This document shows, in pieces, positions 35,081-43,959 of a DNA stretch of 64,000 nt. Made by a program: the position numbers and the translations under genes. The number at the start of each line of letters is the position of its first letter. The stretch's first letter is position 1. This DNA comes from Maribacter sp. PR1 (GTDB taxonomy: Bacteria; Bacteroidota; Bacteroidia; Flavobacteriales; Flavobacteriaceae), in NCBI RefSeq assembly GCF_028464145.1, contig NZ_JAQPCG010000001.1, forward strand, positions 620,001 to 684,000, read 5' to 3'. A model generated the notes under the pieces. The model was not told the origin of the DNA, made no database searches, and saw nothing but the letters and a program-made list of their open reading frames with translations.

Positions 35081-35551
35081 ATGAAAAACACCGTATTAAA
35101 ATTTGGCCTTTATGGATTTCTTTTAGGACTTGGCCTTTTTCTATTGGGCCTGGTCATTTTGGAAGATTCAGATTTGTCCATTGCCGAAATTTTCGGATAT
35201 GCTACCATGATTGCTTCTCTTTCGGTTGTCTTTTTTGGAATTAAACACTATAGAGATAATGTAAATAATGGTACCATTTCGGTAGGGAAGGCTTTGGGCG
35301 TCGGTATCTTGATTTCCGGTTTCCCAGCCTTGGGAGTTTCAATTGCGGACTATATCTATACTGCATTTATTAATCCCAACTTTTATAAGGAATATGTTGA
35401 AACGATGAAGGCCCAAGGCCATATGGAGCCCATACCCGAATGGAGCAGTAGCACAATGGCTCTCCTTATGTTCATAACAGTGGTTTTATTAGGTTTTATA
35501 ATTTCATTGATATCCGCTTTTATCCTGCAAAAACAAAAACTAAAAATATGA
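35081..35551 (+). CDS. DUF4199-family membrane protein
   Basis: 156 residues with four predicted membrane helices ([54 protein letters not shown], and [20 protein letters not shown]). The segment between helices 3 and 4 is the DUF4199 pattern [17 protein letters not shown]. Function unknown. It is 103 bases after the LuxR-type gene and overlaps the next VOC gene by 4 bases. Confidence 0.8.
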   Translation: MKNTVLKFGLYGFLLGLGLFLLGLVILEDSDLSIAEIFGYATMIASLSVVFFGIKHYRDNVNNGTISVGKALGVGILISGFPALGVSIADYIYTAFINPNFYKEYVETMKAQGHMEPIPEWSSSTMALLMFITVVLLGFIISLISAFILQKQKLKI

Positions 35552-35916
35552 AACTAGGTACTTTTTCCATCAGCCTAAGTGTCAAGGACATTAAGGCCTC
35601 CAAGGAATTTTATGAAGCCTTGGGCTTTTCAGTTTTCCATGGTGCTATTGAACAAAATTGGCTGATTCTTAAAAACGAAACTTCTACCATAGGGCTATTT
35701 CAAGGAATGTTCGAGAAAAACATTCTTACCTATAACCCGGGATGGGATTCGAACGCGAATACGTTAGAGGATTTTACGGACGTTAGGGAGATTCAAAAAG
35801 AATTGAAGGCTAAGGGATTAAATCTCGTCCGTGAGGTTGAGCAAGGTGCCGGCCCTGGCAGTATTACCTTGCTCGACCCGGATGGAAATCCAATTTTAAT
35901 AGACCAACATATCTAA
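35548..35916 (+). CDS. VOC-superfamily protein
   Basis: 122 residues: [23 protein letters not shown] at the start, then LFQGMFEKN and a C-terminal [20 protein letters not shown]. The final DPDGN turn and paired beta-alpha-beta-beta-beta units are diagnostic of the VOC fold. Substrate unknown. It overlaps the DUF4199 gene by 4 bases and is 1 base from the DUF1801 gene, so it is part of one transcript. Confidence 0.88.
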   Translation: MKLGTFSISLSVKDIKASKEFYEALGFSVFHGAIEQNWLILKNETSTIGLFQGMFEKNILTYNPGWDSNANTLEDFTDVREIQKELKAKGLNLVREVEQGAGPGSITLLDPDGNPILIDQHI

Positions 35917-35917
35917 A

Positions 35918-36376
35918 ATGCAATACAAGGCCGACACACCCGAAGATTATATTTCACAATTACCTGCCGAAAGAAAAGAGGTAATTTCAAAAATTAGGGA
36001 ACGTATCCTAAAAAATCTTCCCGAGGGTTTTGAGGAACAGATCAGCTATGGGATGCTCGGCTATGTTGTTCCACATAATTTATACCCAGATGGTTACCAT
36101 GTTAAACCGGAACTTCCATTACCGTTTGTTAATCTTGCCTCCCAAAAGAACTACATAGCGCTATATCATTCCGGGATTTATGCCGATAAAAATATTTTGG
36201 ATTGGTTCATTAAGGAATTTCCAAAGCACTGCAAGCGAAAATTGGATATGGGTAAAAGCTGCATTCGTTTCAAAAGCATGGATGACATCCCTTATGATTT
36301 AATTGGTGAATTATGTAGTAAAATAACAGTGCAGGACTGGATCAATCTTTACGAGAAAAAAACTAAAAAACGATGA
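35918..36376 (+). CDS. DUF1801-domain protein
   Basis: 152 residues. The DUF1801 pattern is visible: TPEDYISQLPAERKEVISKIRERI at the start, then ISYGMLGYVVP, NYIALYHSGIY and GKSCIRFKSMDDIP. The fold is YdhG-like and small-molecule or protein binding is suspected; no enzymatic residues are known to me. It overlaps the following VOC gene by 4 bases, so the two are coupled. Confidence 0.85.
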   Translation: MQYKADTPEDYISQLPAERKEVISKIRERILKNLPEGFEEQISYGMLGYVVPHNLYPDGYHVKPELPLPFVNLASQKNYIALYHSGIYADKNILDWFIKEFPKHCKRKLDMGKSCIRFKSMDDIPYDLIGELCSKITVQDWINLYEKKTKKR

Positions 36377-36759
36377 AAAATAGAGTTACAGGATTGGGCG
36401 GAATCTTTTTTAAGACAGCTGACCCCGATAAAACTAAGACATGGTACAAGAACCATTTAGGACTAAATACAGACCAATATGGCTGTACATTCTGGTGGAA
36501 AGATAAGGAAGGGAACGATTGCTCGACCCAATGGAGCCCAATGAATGAGGACACCAAATATTTTGAACCTAGTAAATCACCATTTATGATGAATTTTAGG
36601 GTGGAAAATTTGGTCGGACTTTTAAAAGCACTAAAAGAGGAAGGAGTAACGGTTGTAGGAGAAATTGAGGAATATTCCTATGGTAAATTCGGATGGATTT
36701 TAGATCCTGACGGAAATAAGTTAGAACTTTGGGAACCCATTGATAAAGTATTTTTGTGA
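36373..36759 (+). CDS. VOC-superfamily protein
   Basis: 128 residues: GIFFKTADPDKTKTWYKNHLGL, FWWKDKEGN, FMMNFRVENL and KFGWILDPDGNKLELWEP. The closing DPDGNKLELW is the strong VOC signature and often carries the metal-ligand Glu. It differs clearly from the VOC protein two genes upstream, so this is not a recent duplication. Substrate unknown. It ends the coupled run. Confidence 0.9.
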   Translation: MKNRVTGLGGIFFKTADPDKTKTWYKNHLGLNTDQYGCTFWWKDKEGNDCSTQWSPMNEDTKYFEPSKSPFMMNFRVENLVGLLKALKEEGVTVVGEIEEYSYGKFGWILDPDGNKLELWEPIDKVFL

Positions 36760-36816
36760 TTTACTTTTATTCTTTACATTTAAAGAACAGTTAACCACCA
36801 AAAAAAAAACAATACC

Positions 36817-37203
36817 ATGTCAGAAGAAAACAAAGATTTCGGAGATAAGGCAGAGGATGCTGCCAAGGACTTCAAAGAAGACGTAAAAAAAACATTTGAC
36901 CCCCAAAATCCGGACAATGGCAAAACAGTTGCCATCATTGCACACATTACCGTCATAGGATGGATAGTTGCCTTAATAATGAATAGTCAGAATAAGTCTG
37001 AGTTTGGTAGTTATTATATCAGGCAAACCTTAGGGATTTGGATTTTAGGGTTTATTCTAGGTATAATACCAGTGGTTGGATGTTTTGCTTTTATTATTTG
37101 TGTAGTTCTTATTATAATTAGTCTGGTAAATGCCGCTAATGATAAAATGGTGCCGATTGTTGGACTTGGCGAATACTTCCAAGATTGGTTCAAAAGCCTT
37201 TAA
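36817..37203 (+). CDS. DUF4870 / Tic20-like small membrane protein
   Basis: 128 residues. A charged, soluble N-terminal part (about 1-40, rich in Asp, Glu and Lys) precedes three hydrophobic segments (IAHITVIGWIVALIM, TLGIWILGFILGIIPVV, FAFIICVVLIIISLV). The pattern GSYYIRQTLGIWI matches DUF4870-like proteins. It lies 57 bases after the last VOC gene and is followed by a strong terminator, which closes the transcription unit before the arsR cassette. Function unknown. Confidence 0.75.
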   Translation: MSEENKDFGDKAEDAAKDFKEDVKKTFDPQNPDNGKTVAIIAHITVIGWIVALIMNSQNKSEFGSYYIRQTLGIWILGFILGIIPVVGCFAFIICVVLIIISLVNAANDKMVPIVGLGEYFQDWFKSL

Positions 37204-37212
37204 GTCATGTTT

Positions 37213-37243
37213 AAAGACTGAATTTATTCTTCAGTCTTTTTTA
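37213..37243 (+). terminator. Terminator before the arsR cassette
   Basis: AAAGACTGAA (37213-37222) and TTCAGTCTTT (37230-37239) form a perfect 10-bp stem with a 7-base loop, followed by a T run. Confidence 0.85.
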
Positions 37244-37255
37244 TTTAAATTTATT

Positions 37256-37271
37256 ATCGTAATATTGCGAT
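37256..37271. promoter_or_regulatory. Candidate ArsR operator
   Basis: ATCGTAATATTGCGAT is a 16-bp inverted repeat with one mismatched pair, 15 bases upstream of the arsR start. Position and form fit an ArsR-family binding site overlapping the promoter. Confidence 0.6.
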
Positions 37272-37286
37272 ATATAAATATAAGAG

Positions 37287-37610
37287 ATGGGAATTACTAA
37301 AACACAGATATTCAACAAAAAGCAAAATGATTTGGCCGTTGTTTTTAAAGTATTGGCCAATCCTGCACGGATTGCCATACTAGAATATATTAGCAAACAA
37401 GAAGCCTGTATCTGTAATGATATTGTGGATGAAATTGGACTGGCACAACCGACCATATCACAACACTTGAAAGAGTTAAAGAGTATCGATTTAATTTCTG
37501 GCGAGATAGCCGGAAAAAAGGTATGCTATTGTATCAATCTTAAAAAATGGTCTGCGATTCAAGAAACCCTAAACTCATTTTTTAATACGACCAAAACAAA
37601 TTGCTGTTAA
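37287..37610 (+). CDS. ArsR-family metalloid-responsive repressor
   Basis: 107 residues. The winged helix has IAILEYISKQEACICNDIVDEIGLAQPTISQHLKELKSIDLI. The CIC pair at the start of the recognition module is the As(III)-sensing position of ArsR, and a further CC ends the protein. It likely represses its own cassette until arsenite or a related metalloid binds. A 16-bp palindrome precedes the gene. Downstream are a DUF6428 gene and a GNAT gene. It could instead sense another thiophilic metal; the Cys arrangement favours arsenic. Confidence 0.88.
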   Translation: MGITKTQIFNKKQNDLAVVFKVLANPARIAILEYISKQEACICNDIVDEIGLAQPTISQHLKELKSIDLISGEIAGKKVCYCINLKKWSAIQETLNSFFNTTKTNCC

Positions 37611-37626
37611 CTAAATTTTTTCTGAC

Positions 37627-38112
37627 ATGAAGACTAAAGAACTTTTAAACATCCTAAATGAGAACCCAAATAAAAATTTACTTTTTGAATATACCCCAGG
37701 TTCCTTTGTGGGTGCAAATTATCACATTACCGAAGTAAAAAATATAACTATCGATTCTATTGACTGTGGCGCACGACCAGACTATTGGAAGGAAACCATT
37801 ATTCAACTATGGGAAAGTCCAAAAGAGAAAGATAAAAGGGACTACATGTCCGCATACAAGGCGCTATCCATTTTAAATAAAGTGGATAAAGTCAAACCTA
37901 TGGAAAGAGAAGTTGAAGTAAAATTTGAATATAGCAACCCCAACTTTCACACGGCACAGTTGTACGTAAACGCCCATCAAGTAAATGGTGACAATCTTAT
38001 TTTTCATCTAGGCGTGGAACAAACGGATTGTAAGGCTAAGGAAACCTGTGGGGTACCCGAAACGATAGAAGAGTCGGTCTCTGAATGTGCTCCTGGTAGC
38101 GGTTGCTGTTAA
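37627..38112 (+). CDS. DUF6428-family protein of the ars cassette
   Basis: 161 residues, no signal peptide. The body resembles DUF6428 proteins, which in Bacteroidetes sit right after arsR. The C-terminus is Cys-rich (EQTDCKAKETCG, then ECAPGSGCC at the end), which may bind thiophilic metal. I know of no proven function. It is 16 bases downstream of arsR and 11 bases before the GNAT gene. Confidence 0.75.
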   Translation: MKTKELLNILNENPNKNLLFEYTPGSFVGANYHITEVKNITIDSIDCGARPDYWKETIIQLWESPKEKDKRDYMSAYKALSILNKVDKVKPMEREVEVKFEYSNPNFHTAQLYVNAHQVNGDNLIFHLGVEQTDCKAKETCGVPETIEESVSECAPGSGCC

Positions 38113-38123
38113 CATTAGTTTCC

Positions 38124-38618
38124 GTGAATTTAATTAGAACTATGCTTGCCTCCGACTGGGGGCAAGTATCCAAAATCTATAAAGAGGGCATAGATACGGG
38201 TTTTGCAACCTTTGAAACCAAAATCCCTACTTATGATAATTGGGATAAGGTCCATTTAAAAAATTGTCGCTTTGTAGGTATCCAAAAAGACCAAATTACT
38301 GGATGGGCTGCCTTGTCTCCGGTTTCCAGCCGTAATGTTTATAGGGGCGTGGCCGAAGTAAGTGTGTATATAGCAAAAGATTTCAGGGGGCTAGGTATTG
38401 GAAAAGCACTTATGAAACACCTTATTTTAGAGAGTGAAAAGGAGGGTATTTGGACGCTACAATCTGGAATTTTTCCTTCCAACTCAAAAAGTATTAAACT
38501 TCATGAATCCCTGGGGTTTAGACATATTGGAAAAAGGGAACGCGTGGGTAAGCTACATGGGGTTTGGATAGATAACGTTTTGTATGAAAGAAGAAGCAAG
38601 GTCGTAGGACTGGACTAG
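38124..38618 (+). CDS. GNAT acetyltransferase, ArsN/phosphinothricin-type
   Basis: About 164 residues from a GTG at 38124; the frame is open further upstream from a TTG at 38103 inside the preceding gene. The GNAT core has VSVYIAKDFRGLGIGKALM, with the acetyl-CoA loop RGLGIG. GIFPSNSKSIKLHESLGFRHIGKRERVG matches the subfamily acting on phosphinothricin/arsinothricin-like amino acids (ArsN1). In this cassette it may detoxify an arsenic-containing amino acid, but that is an inference from context and motif. It converges with and overlaps the acyltransferase gene by 4 bases. Confidence 0.78.
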   Translation: MNLIRTMLASDWGQVSKIYKEGIDTGFATFETKIPTYDNWDKVHLKNCRFVGIQKDQITGWAALSPVSSRNVYRGVAEVSVYIAKDFRGLGIGKALMKHLILESEKEGIWTLQSGIFPSNSKSIKLHESLGFRHIGKRERVGKLHGVWIDNVLYERRSKVVGLD

Positions 38619-40432
38619 CTATCCGCATTTTGTTGTGCTTCGGCCATTTTACGCTCCAATTCGGCCTGAAACTCCTCCATTACTGGCTTTACCGTACTTT
38701 CTGGCAGATCGGCAATTTTAATGTACATTAATCCATCCACCGAATTGTTGAACAACGGATCCACATTAAAAGCGACGACTTTCGCGTTTTGTTTGATGTA
38801 CTTTTTTATGAGTACCGGCAATCGCAAGCTACCCGGTTCCACCTCATCGATCATCCTATCGAACTTATTTAAATCGGCTTGGGTTTCATCAAAAACGAAT
38901 TCCTTGTCCGCGTCCTTTAACTTTACCTTGAATTCCTTTTTTGGTCGGATATACTGTGCAACGTATGGGTCCCAATAATTAGATTTCATAAACTCGATCA
39001 TCAAGGACTTGGAAAAATTAGAGAATTGATTACTTATACTCACGCCGCCTATTAGATATTTATGTTCTGGATGTCTTAAGGTAGTATGGACTATACCTTT
39101 CCAAAGTAAAAATAATGGCATAGGCTTTTGTTGATACTCCTTGGTGATGTAGGCCCGGCCCATTTCAATGGAATTCTTCATCATCCCATATAATTCCGGT
39201 TCAACACGAAACAAGTCTTGTAGATAGAATCCATCTATACCGTACTCCGGGAAAATTTCAGACCCCATACCCATCCTATAAGCTCCTACAATGCACTGCT
39301 CAGCGTCGTCCCAAAGGAAAAGATGGTAGTAATAGGTATCAAATTTATCTAAATCAATGGAATTATTGGTTCCCTCGCCTATAGCTCTAAAGGTAACTTC
39401 TCGTTGCCTGCCAATTTCCTTTAGAATAAAAGGCATGTCTTTTTCCTTTGCTAAAAAGACCTCATAATTTTTGCTTTGTAGCAGACGACAATCCTTTTCC
39501 CGTAATTTTTCAATTTCGCCCTGCATCACTTCTTTGCGAATAGCTGAAGCAATTTTTTTAGGAGGCTTTGGTAGCTTAAGAGAAGCCGGCAACTGATCAA
39601 TCAATCGTTCTTTTTCATAAGCGTTGGAAAGGATATAGGTTTTTCTTCGTAATAAATCTGAAAACTCCTCCAGACTTGCATGTTCCTTCTGTGTCTGTAC
39701 CGAAATAGGTTGTCCTATCCTTATTTTAATGGGTCGGCTATGTTGTGTGAACACTTGTGATGGAATCATGGCCGTCCTAAAAATATCCCTGAACTTGGAA
39801 AGTCTATAAAAAAGTTTGCTATTTCTTGCATGAAAGTAAATCGGAACAACGGGGACCTCTGCCTTTCTGATTAGTTTTAAGGCAGCAACTTCCCAAGGTT
39901 TATCAACTATAAGCTTACCATCCCTGTAAGTCGATACTTCTCCTGCGGGAAATATTCCCAAGGAATTACCGTCCCTTAAATGTTGTAAGGTTTTTTTAAA
40001 GCCACTTACACTACTAATAACACCTTTATGTCCTTCAAACGGATTTACAGGAAGTATATAGGGCTCCAAGGGTACCATGCGTTGTAAGAGAAAGTTGGCC
40101 ATTATTTTATAATCAGCCCTTCTTGGTATTAAAAGGTGCATTAACAAAACCCCATCGATTGCCCCCAAAGGATGGTTACTTACCGTTATAAAAGGACCCT
40201 CTTTGGGTAGTCTTTTAAACTCTTCTTCCGGAATTTGAAAATCAATTTCAAAATGATCTAAGATAGCTTGGGTAAACTCGGTTCCTTCTAAATGGGAAAT
40301 ACTGTCGTAGAACGTATTGATACCGGAAATACGGGTTACCTTCATCAATATCCATCCCATAAAGGTTCCTAAAAAGCCGTACTTGGATAAGTTAATAGCT
40401 TTGGCTACTTCCTTTGCGGTTACTAAACCCAT
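38615..40432 (-). CDS. olsF: Bifunctional ornithine-lipid-type acyltransferase (PlsC-like plus OlsB-like domains)
   Basis: 605 residues. The N-terminal half is a lysophospholipid acyltransferase domain with VSNHPLGAIDG (H87, D93; an HX5D form) and FPAGEVS. The C-terminal half (about 320-560) resembles the OlsB/hemolysin-type N-acyltransferase: AYRMGMGSEIFPEYGIDGFYLQDLF and the EMGRAYITKEYQQK stretch. This domain order is that of OlsF, which makes ornithine lipids (phosphate-free membrane lipids) by N- and then O-acylation. The amino acid could instead be glycine or another. It reads leftwards into the convergent ars cassette. Confidence 0.8.
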   Translation of the reverse strand: MGLVTAKEVAKAINLSKYGFLGTFMGWILMKVTRISGINTFYDSISHLEGTEFTQAILDHFEIDFQIPEEEFKRLPKEGPFITVSNHPLGAIDGVLLMHLLIPRRADYKIMANFLLQRMVPLEPYILPVNPFEGHKGVISSVSGFKKTLQHLRDGNSLGIFPAGEVSTYRDGKLIVDKPWEVAALKLIRKAEVPVVPIYFHARNSKLFYRLSKFRDIFRTAMIPSQVFTQHSRPIKIRIGQPISVQTQKEHASLEEFSDLLRRKTYILSNAYEKERLIDQLPASLKLPKPPKKIASAIRKEVMQGEIEKLREKDCRLLQSKNYEVFLAKEKDMPFILKEIGRQREVTFRAIGEGTNNSIDLDKFDTYYYHLFLWDDAEQCIVGAYRMGMGSEIFPEYGIDGFYLQDLFRVEPELYGMMKNSIEMGRAYITKEYQQKPMPLFLLWKGIVHTTLRHPEHKYLIGGVSISNQFSNFSKSLMIEFMKSNYWDPYVAQYIRPKKEFKVKLKDADKEFVFDETQADLNKFDRMIDEVEPGSLRLPVLIKKYIKQNAKVVAFNVDPLFNNSVDGLMYIKIADLPESTVKPVMEEFQAELERKMAEAQQNADS

Positions 40433-40515
40433 ATTCCTCTCCTGTTCTAAAGCATAAATATAGGAAAATAGAATCTGGAGGTCACTATTTTAGTGAAATG
40501 AAAGAAGTATTCTAG

Positions 40516-41763
40516 CTATTTGACTACCAATTGAACAGTCTCCTTGCCTCGTTGTTCCAACATAATTTCATGTCCATTCTGTAAGGATTCAAGAGCTTGA
40601 GCGTTAAAATGTCGTATGGTATACAAAGATACGTCCTCATGATGTACCACCTTGAACTTACTCTTCAATTGCTGCAACAGATCTTCCAAACCACCGAACT
40701 TATTATCCACACAAACGGAAAAACTAATGGCCGAGTTTTGAATAAGATCTACTTTCATTTTATAATCATGGAAAAGTTTGAAAATCTCACTGATGTTGTT
40801 CTCTACCATAAATGAAAAATCCAAAGAAGAAAGTTTCATCAAAACCTGATTTTTCTTTACGATAAAACAGGGAACCCTTGGTTCAATACCCATGCCCTTT
40901 CCTACCGTAGTTCCAGGGTCTTTTGGGTTTAAAAAAGATTTGACGTGTAATGGTATTTCTTTACGCTGAAGTGGTTGCAGTGTTTTGGGATGGATAACGG
41001 AGGCTCCATAAAAGGCTAATTCTATCGCTTCGCGATAAGAAATAGTGTTCAACAACTGTGTTTCCTTAAAATACCTAGGGTCTGCATTCAAAACACCCGG
41101 TACATCTTTCCAAATAGTAACTGAATCGGCATTTAAACAATAGGCAAATATAGCGGCCGTATAATCGGACCCTTCCCTCCCCAAGGTGGTGGTAAAGTTA
41201 TTATCATCGCTTCCCAAAAATCCCTGAGTAATATTCAAGACCTTCTTATCTATATTCGCAACATTGTTTTGGGTCCTTTCCCAATTAACGGTAGTATCCC
41301 TATAAATGCTGTCTGTTTTAATGAAGTTTCGAACATCCAACCAATTGTTGGAAATACCTACTTCTTGAAGATATGCACTAATAATCACACTAGAAATCAA
41401 CTCACCATAACCCACGATTTGGTCATACACAAAGTTATAATTCGGAGACTTGTTCCAAATTAAAAAACCGTTGATTTCATCAATTAAAACCTTAAAATCC
41501 TTATATATTTTGTGCTGCTTATTTTCAAAAAGGTTCGAAAGAATTTTGTTATGATAATCAACGATATCCGCTATTTTTGAAGGTATTTCTTTTTTATCCT
41601 TAAAATAGGCGTTAACTATTTCTTCCATCGCATTGGTCGTTTTACCCATGGCAGAAACTACCAAAAGGGTATTTTCATAGCCAACTTGCTGCAAAACATT
41701 CACGACATTTCTAACCGCATCGGCATCTTTTACGGATGCACCTCCAAACTTAAATACTCTCAT
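40516..41763 (-). CDS. lysC: Aspartate kinase
   Basis: 415 residues, monofunctional. It phosphorylates aspartate for Lys, Met, Thr and diaminopimelate synthesis. It has FKFGGASVKD at the start, LLVVSAMGKTTNAM, TLGREGSDYTAAIFAY and WKDVPGVLNADPR, then ACT-type regulatory domains at about 300-415. No homoserine dehydrogenase is fused. A GNAT gene precedes it by 24 bases on the same strand. Effectors cannot be predicted. Confidence 0.95.
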   Translation of the reverse strand: MRVFKFGGASVKDADAVRNVVNVLQQVGYENTLLVVSAMGKTTNAMEEIVNAYFKDKKEIPSKIADIVDYHNKILSNLFENKQHKIYKDFKVLIDEINGFLIWNKSPNYNFVYDQIVGYGELISSVIISAYLQEVGISNNWLDVRNFIKTDSIYRDTTVNWERTQNNVANIDKKVLNITQGFLGSDDNNFTTTLGREGSDYTAAIFAYCLNADSVTIWKDVPGVLNADPRYFKETQLLNTISYREAIELAFYGASVIHPKTLQPLQRKEIPLHVKSFLNPKDPGTTVGKGMGIEPRVPCFIVKKNQVLMKLSSLDFSFMVENNISEIFKLFHDYKMKVDLIQNSAISFSVCVDNKFGGLEDLLQQLKSKFKVVHHEDVSLYTIRHFNAQALESLQNGHEIMLEQRGKETVQLVVK

Positions 41764-41787
41764 AAATTTAATATTCTTCTACTATTT

Positions 41788-42267
41788 TTAAATATTGGCC
41801 AAATAATTGGCTATACCCTCTTCATCTAAATGTACCACGTCCCAATCCCTTTTCACATCGGCGCCTTTGCTTTCATAAAAGTTAATCGCAGGTTCATTCC
41901 AATCCAAAACTTCCCAGCTAATCCTCTTTACGCCCTGCTCATTACCGTACTTTACGACTTCATTCAATAAAGCAGTACCTAAACCGCTTCCTCTCATCTC
42001 CTCGGTTACTATTAAATCCTCTAAATGAATTATTGGCCCCTTCCATGTCGAATACCTTGGATATACTAAAGCCATACCCACAATGGCATTCCCTTTTTCG
42101 GCAACAAAACATTGGAAGCGTTTTTCTTCCCCGAAACCACTTTTCTCCAAATCGGCTACAGAAACCTCTACGGCGTTGCTTTCTTTTTCGAATACTGCGA
42201 GCTCATTGATCAATTGTAAAATAGAAGCCATGTCCTCTTTGCGTGAGGGTCTAATTGAAAAATCCAT
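41788..42267 (-). CDS. GNAT acetyltransferase
   Basis: 159 residues: FSIRPSRKEDMASILQLINEL at the start, GMALVYPRYSTWKGPIIHLEDLIV, EEMRGSGLGTALLNEVV (acetyl-CoA loop RGSGLG) and NEPAINFYESKGA. The pattern resembles diamine N-acetyltransferase-like proteins of unknown substrate. It lies 24 bases upstream of lysC on the minus strand and probably shares its transcript. Confidence 0.88.
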   Translation of the reverse strand: MDFSIRPSRKEDMASILQLINELAVFEKESNAVEVSVADLEKSGFGEEKRFQCFVAEKGNAIVGMALVYPRYSTWKGPIIHLEDLIVTEEMRGSGLGTALLNEVVKYGNEQGVKRISWEVLDWNEPAINFYESKGADVKRDWDVVHLDEEGIANYLANI

Positions 42268-42376
42268 AGTTGTTACAAATAAAACACAAAGTTATATATT
42301 TAAATAAAGATTATAAAACTAAAAAACCGAGTTTCACAAAATAGGCGATATTTGTAAAGACAACAACCTATTTGAT

Positions 42377-43387
42377 ATGACGACCAACAGAAAACAGACC
42401 TTAGGGGAGTTCATAATAGAAAACCAGAATTCATTCCAATATTCATCGGGAGAGCTTTCTAAGTTAATAAACGCCATTCGACTGGCGGCCAAAGTGGTCA
42501 ACCACGAGGTAAACAAAGCAGGGCTTGTAGATATTATTGGATCTGTTGGAGATACCAATATCCAAGGGGAGAATCAGCAAAAATTGGATGTTTTTGCCAA
42601 CGAAAAATTTATTCAAACCCTTACAAATAGGGAAATTGTTTGTGGTATAGCCTCTGAAGAAGAGGACAGCTTTATTTCCATAAATAGCAGTGATGAAAAT
42701 CATCAAAACAAATATGTGGTCTTGATAGATCCGCTAGATGGATCCTCTAATATAGACGTCAACGTATCCGTAGGAACAATTTTTTCGATTTATAGAAGAG
42801 TCACCCCAGTAGGCACACCAGTGACCATTAAGGATTTTTTACAGCCAGGAAATCAACAGGTTGCTGCGGGATATGTTGTTTATGGCACCTCTACCATGAT
42901 AGTTTATACGACAGGGGATGGTGTCAATGGATTTACCTTAAATCCTGCCTTGGGGACATTTTACCTTTCTCACCCAAAAATGAAGTTTCCAGAAACCGGA
43001 AAGATTTATTCGGTTAACGAAGGTAATTACATCCACTTCCACCAAGGTGTAAAAGACTATATAAAATATTGTCAAATGGAGGAAGGGGACAGACCATACA
43101 CTTCCAGATACATAGGATCTTTAGTTTCCGATTTTCATAGAAATATGATTAAAGGTGGTATTTACATGTATCCTAAAAGTAGTGTTACGGGAAGTGGAAA
43201 ATTAAGGTTGCTCTATGAGTGTAACCCAATGGCGTTTATTGCTGAACAGGCCAATGGTATTGCTTTTGGGGGGAAGACAAGAATCATGGATATACAACCT
43301 ACCGAATTGCACCAAAGAGTACCCTTTTTCTGTGGAAGCAAAAAGATGGTAGAAAAGCTTCAGGAGTTTTTGGAACGGTACCAATAG
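42377..43387 (+). CDS. fbp: Class 1 fructose-1,6-bisphosphatase
   Basis: 336 residues. It hydrolyses fructose 1,6-bisphosphate in gluconeogenesis. Metal-site motifs are GIASEEED and [23 protein letters not shown]. The substrate region [24 protein letters not shown] and the late [14 protein letters not shown] also match class 1. It is alone in its unit and ends with a strong hairpin; the next gene is convergent. Confidence 0.97.
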   Translation: MTTNRKQTLGEFIIENQNSFQYSSGELSKLINAIRLAAKVVNHEVNKAGLVDIIGSVGDTNIQGENQQKLDVFANEKFIQTLTNREIVCGIASEEEDSFISINSSDENHQNKYVVLIDPLDGSSNIDVNVSVGTIFSIYRRVTPVGTPVTIKDFLQPGNQQVAAGYVVYGTSTMIVYTTGDGVNGFTLNPALGTFYLSHPKMKFPETGKIYSVNEGNYIHFHQGVKDYIKYCQMEEGDRPYTSRYIGSLVSDFHRNMIKGGIYMYPKSSVTGSGKLRLLYECNPMAFIAEQANGIAFGGKTRIMDIQPTELHQRVPFFCGSKKMVEKLQEFLERYQ

Positions 43388-43391
43388 AAAA

Positions 43392-43420
43392 GGGAGCATA
43401 ATTGCTCCCCCCCCTTTTTT
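43392..43420 (+). terminator. Terminator of fbp
   Basis: GGGAGCA (43392-43398), TAAT loop and TGCTCCC (43403-43409), followed by C and T runs. A 7-bp GC-rich stem directly after the stop codon. Confidence 0.8.
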
Positions 43421-43435
43421 ATTTCAATCTAGTTT

Positions 43436-43858
43436 CTACTTCTTTACCAAATAAAGATAATCCTCGAAATCAAGTTTGCCTCCAAATATCTCAACGGATC
43501 GCTCTATGACAGCGTCCGCCTTATCGCCACTAAAACCAAGTCCGATTGCGTACTTCTTAACCAATAATTTTTCCTCATGGTCCATTTTATGGTCCGAATA
43601 AACAATACGGAATAGGTCATATAAACGCTCCAGCCTTTGTTCGGAACTGTTGGTTGCTTGTATAGGATAAACATTCTCCTTTTTAAGTACCTCATCATAT
43701 TCTGCCTGGGTAATATCTAATTTCGTGGCAAAACGATCCAACAATTTTTTTTCTTCTGTACTTACTTCTCCATCAACCGAGGCAAGTGTTGCCAAGGCAG
43801 CAAAATGAGCTAGATTTCTTCTATGCTCTCCACTGGTATATAAATCTGCAATAGACAT
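43436..43858 (-). CDS. TerB-like (tellurite-resistance/DjlA-fold) protein
   Basis: 140 residues, all alpha-helical. The TerB pattern is ALATLASVDGEVSTEEKKLLDRFATKL and later MDHEEKLLVKKYAIGLGF. TerB domains are thought to be metal-binding scaffolds in stress and membrane-linked processes, but role and partner are unknown here. No other ter genes are adjacent. A second, shorter TerB-like gene is at 55703-56065. Confidence 0.75.
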   Translation of the reverse strand: MSIADLYTSGEHRRNLAHFAALATLASVDGEVSTEEKKLLDRFATKLDITQAEYDEVLKKENVYPIQATNSSEQRLERLYDLFRIVYSDHKMDHEEKLLVKKYAIGLGFSGDKADAVIERSVEIFGGKLDFEDYLYLVKK

Positions 43859-43880
43859 AGTTGTATTTTAAATTATTGAG

Positions 43881-43888
43881 CAAATATA
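43881..43888 (-). promoter_or_regulatory. -7 promoter element of the TerB-like gene
   Basis: CAAATATA on the plus strand reads TATATTTG on the minus strand, the Bacteroidetes -7 consensus, 22 bases upstream of the start codon. No good -33 element was found. Confidence 0.4.
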
Positions 43889-43959
43889 ATTTTTTTAGAG
43901 GTCATAGTTTATATCACGTGCAACTTTGTTTCATTGCAAATTTGTAACTTCACATAGCT

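Noticed and set aside
43436-43858. Tellurite-resistance operon
   Set aside because: Only isolated TerB-like genes are present (here and at 55703); no terA, terC, terD or terZ neighbours.
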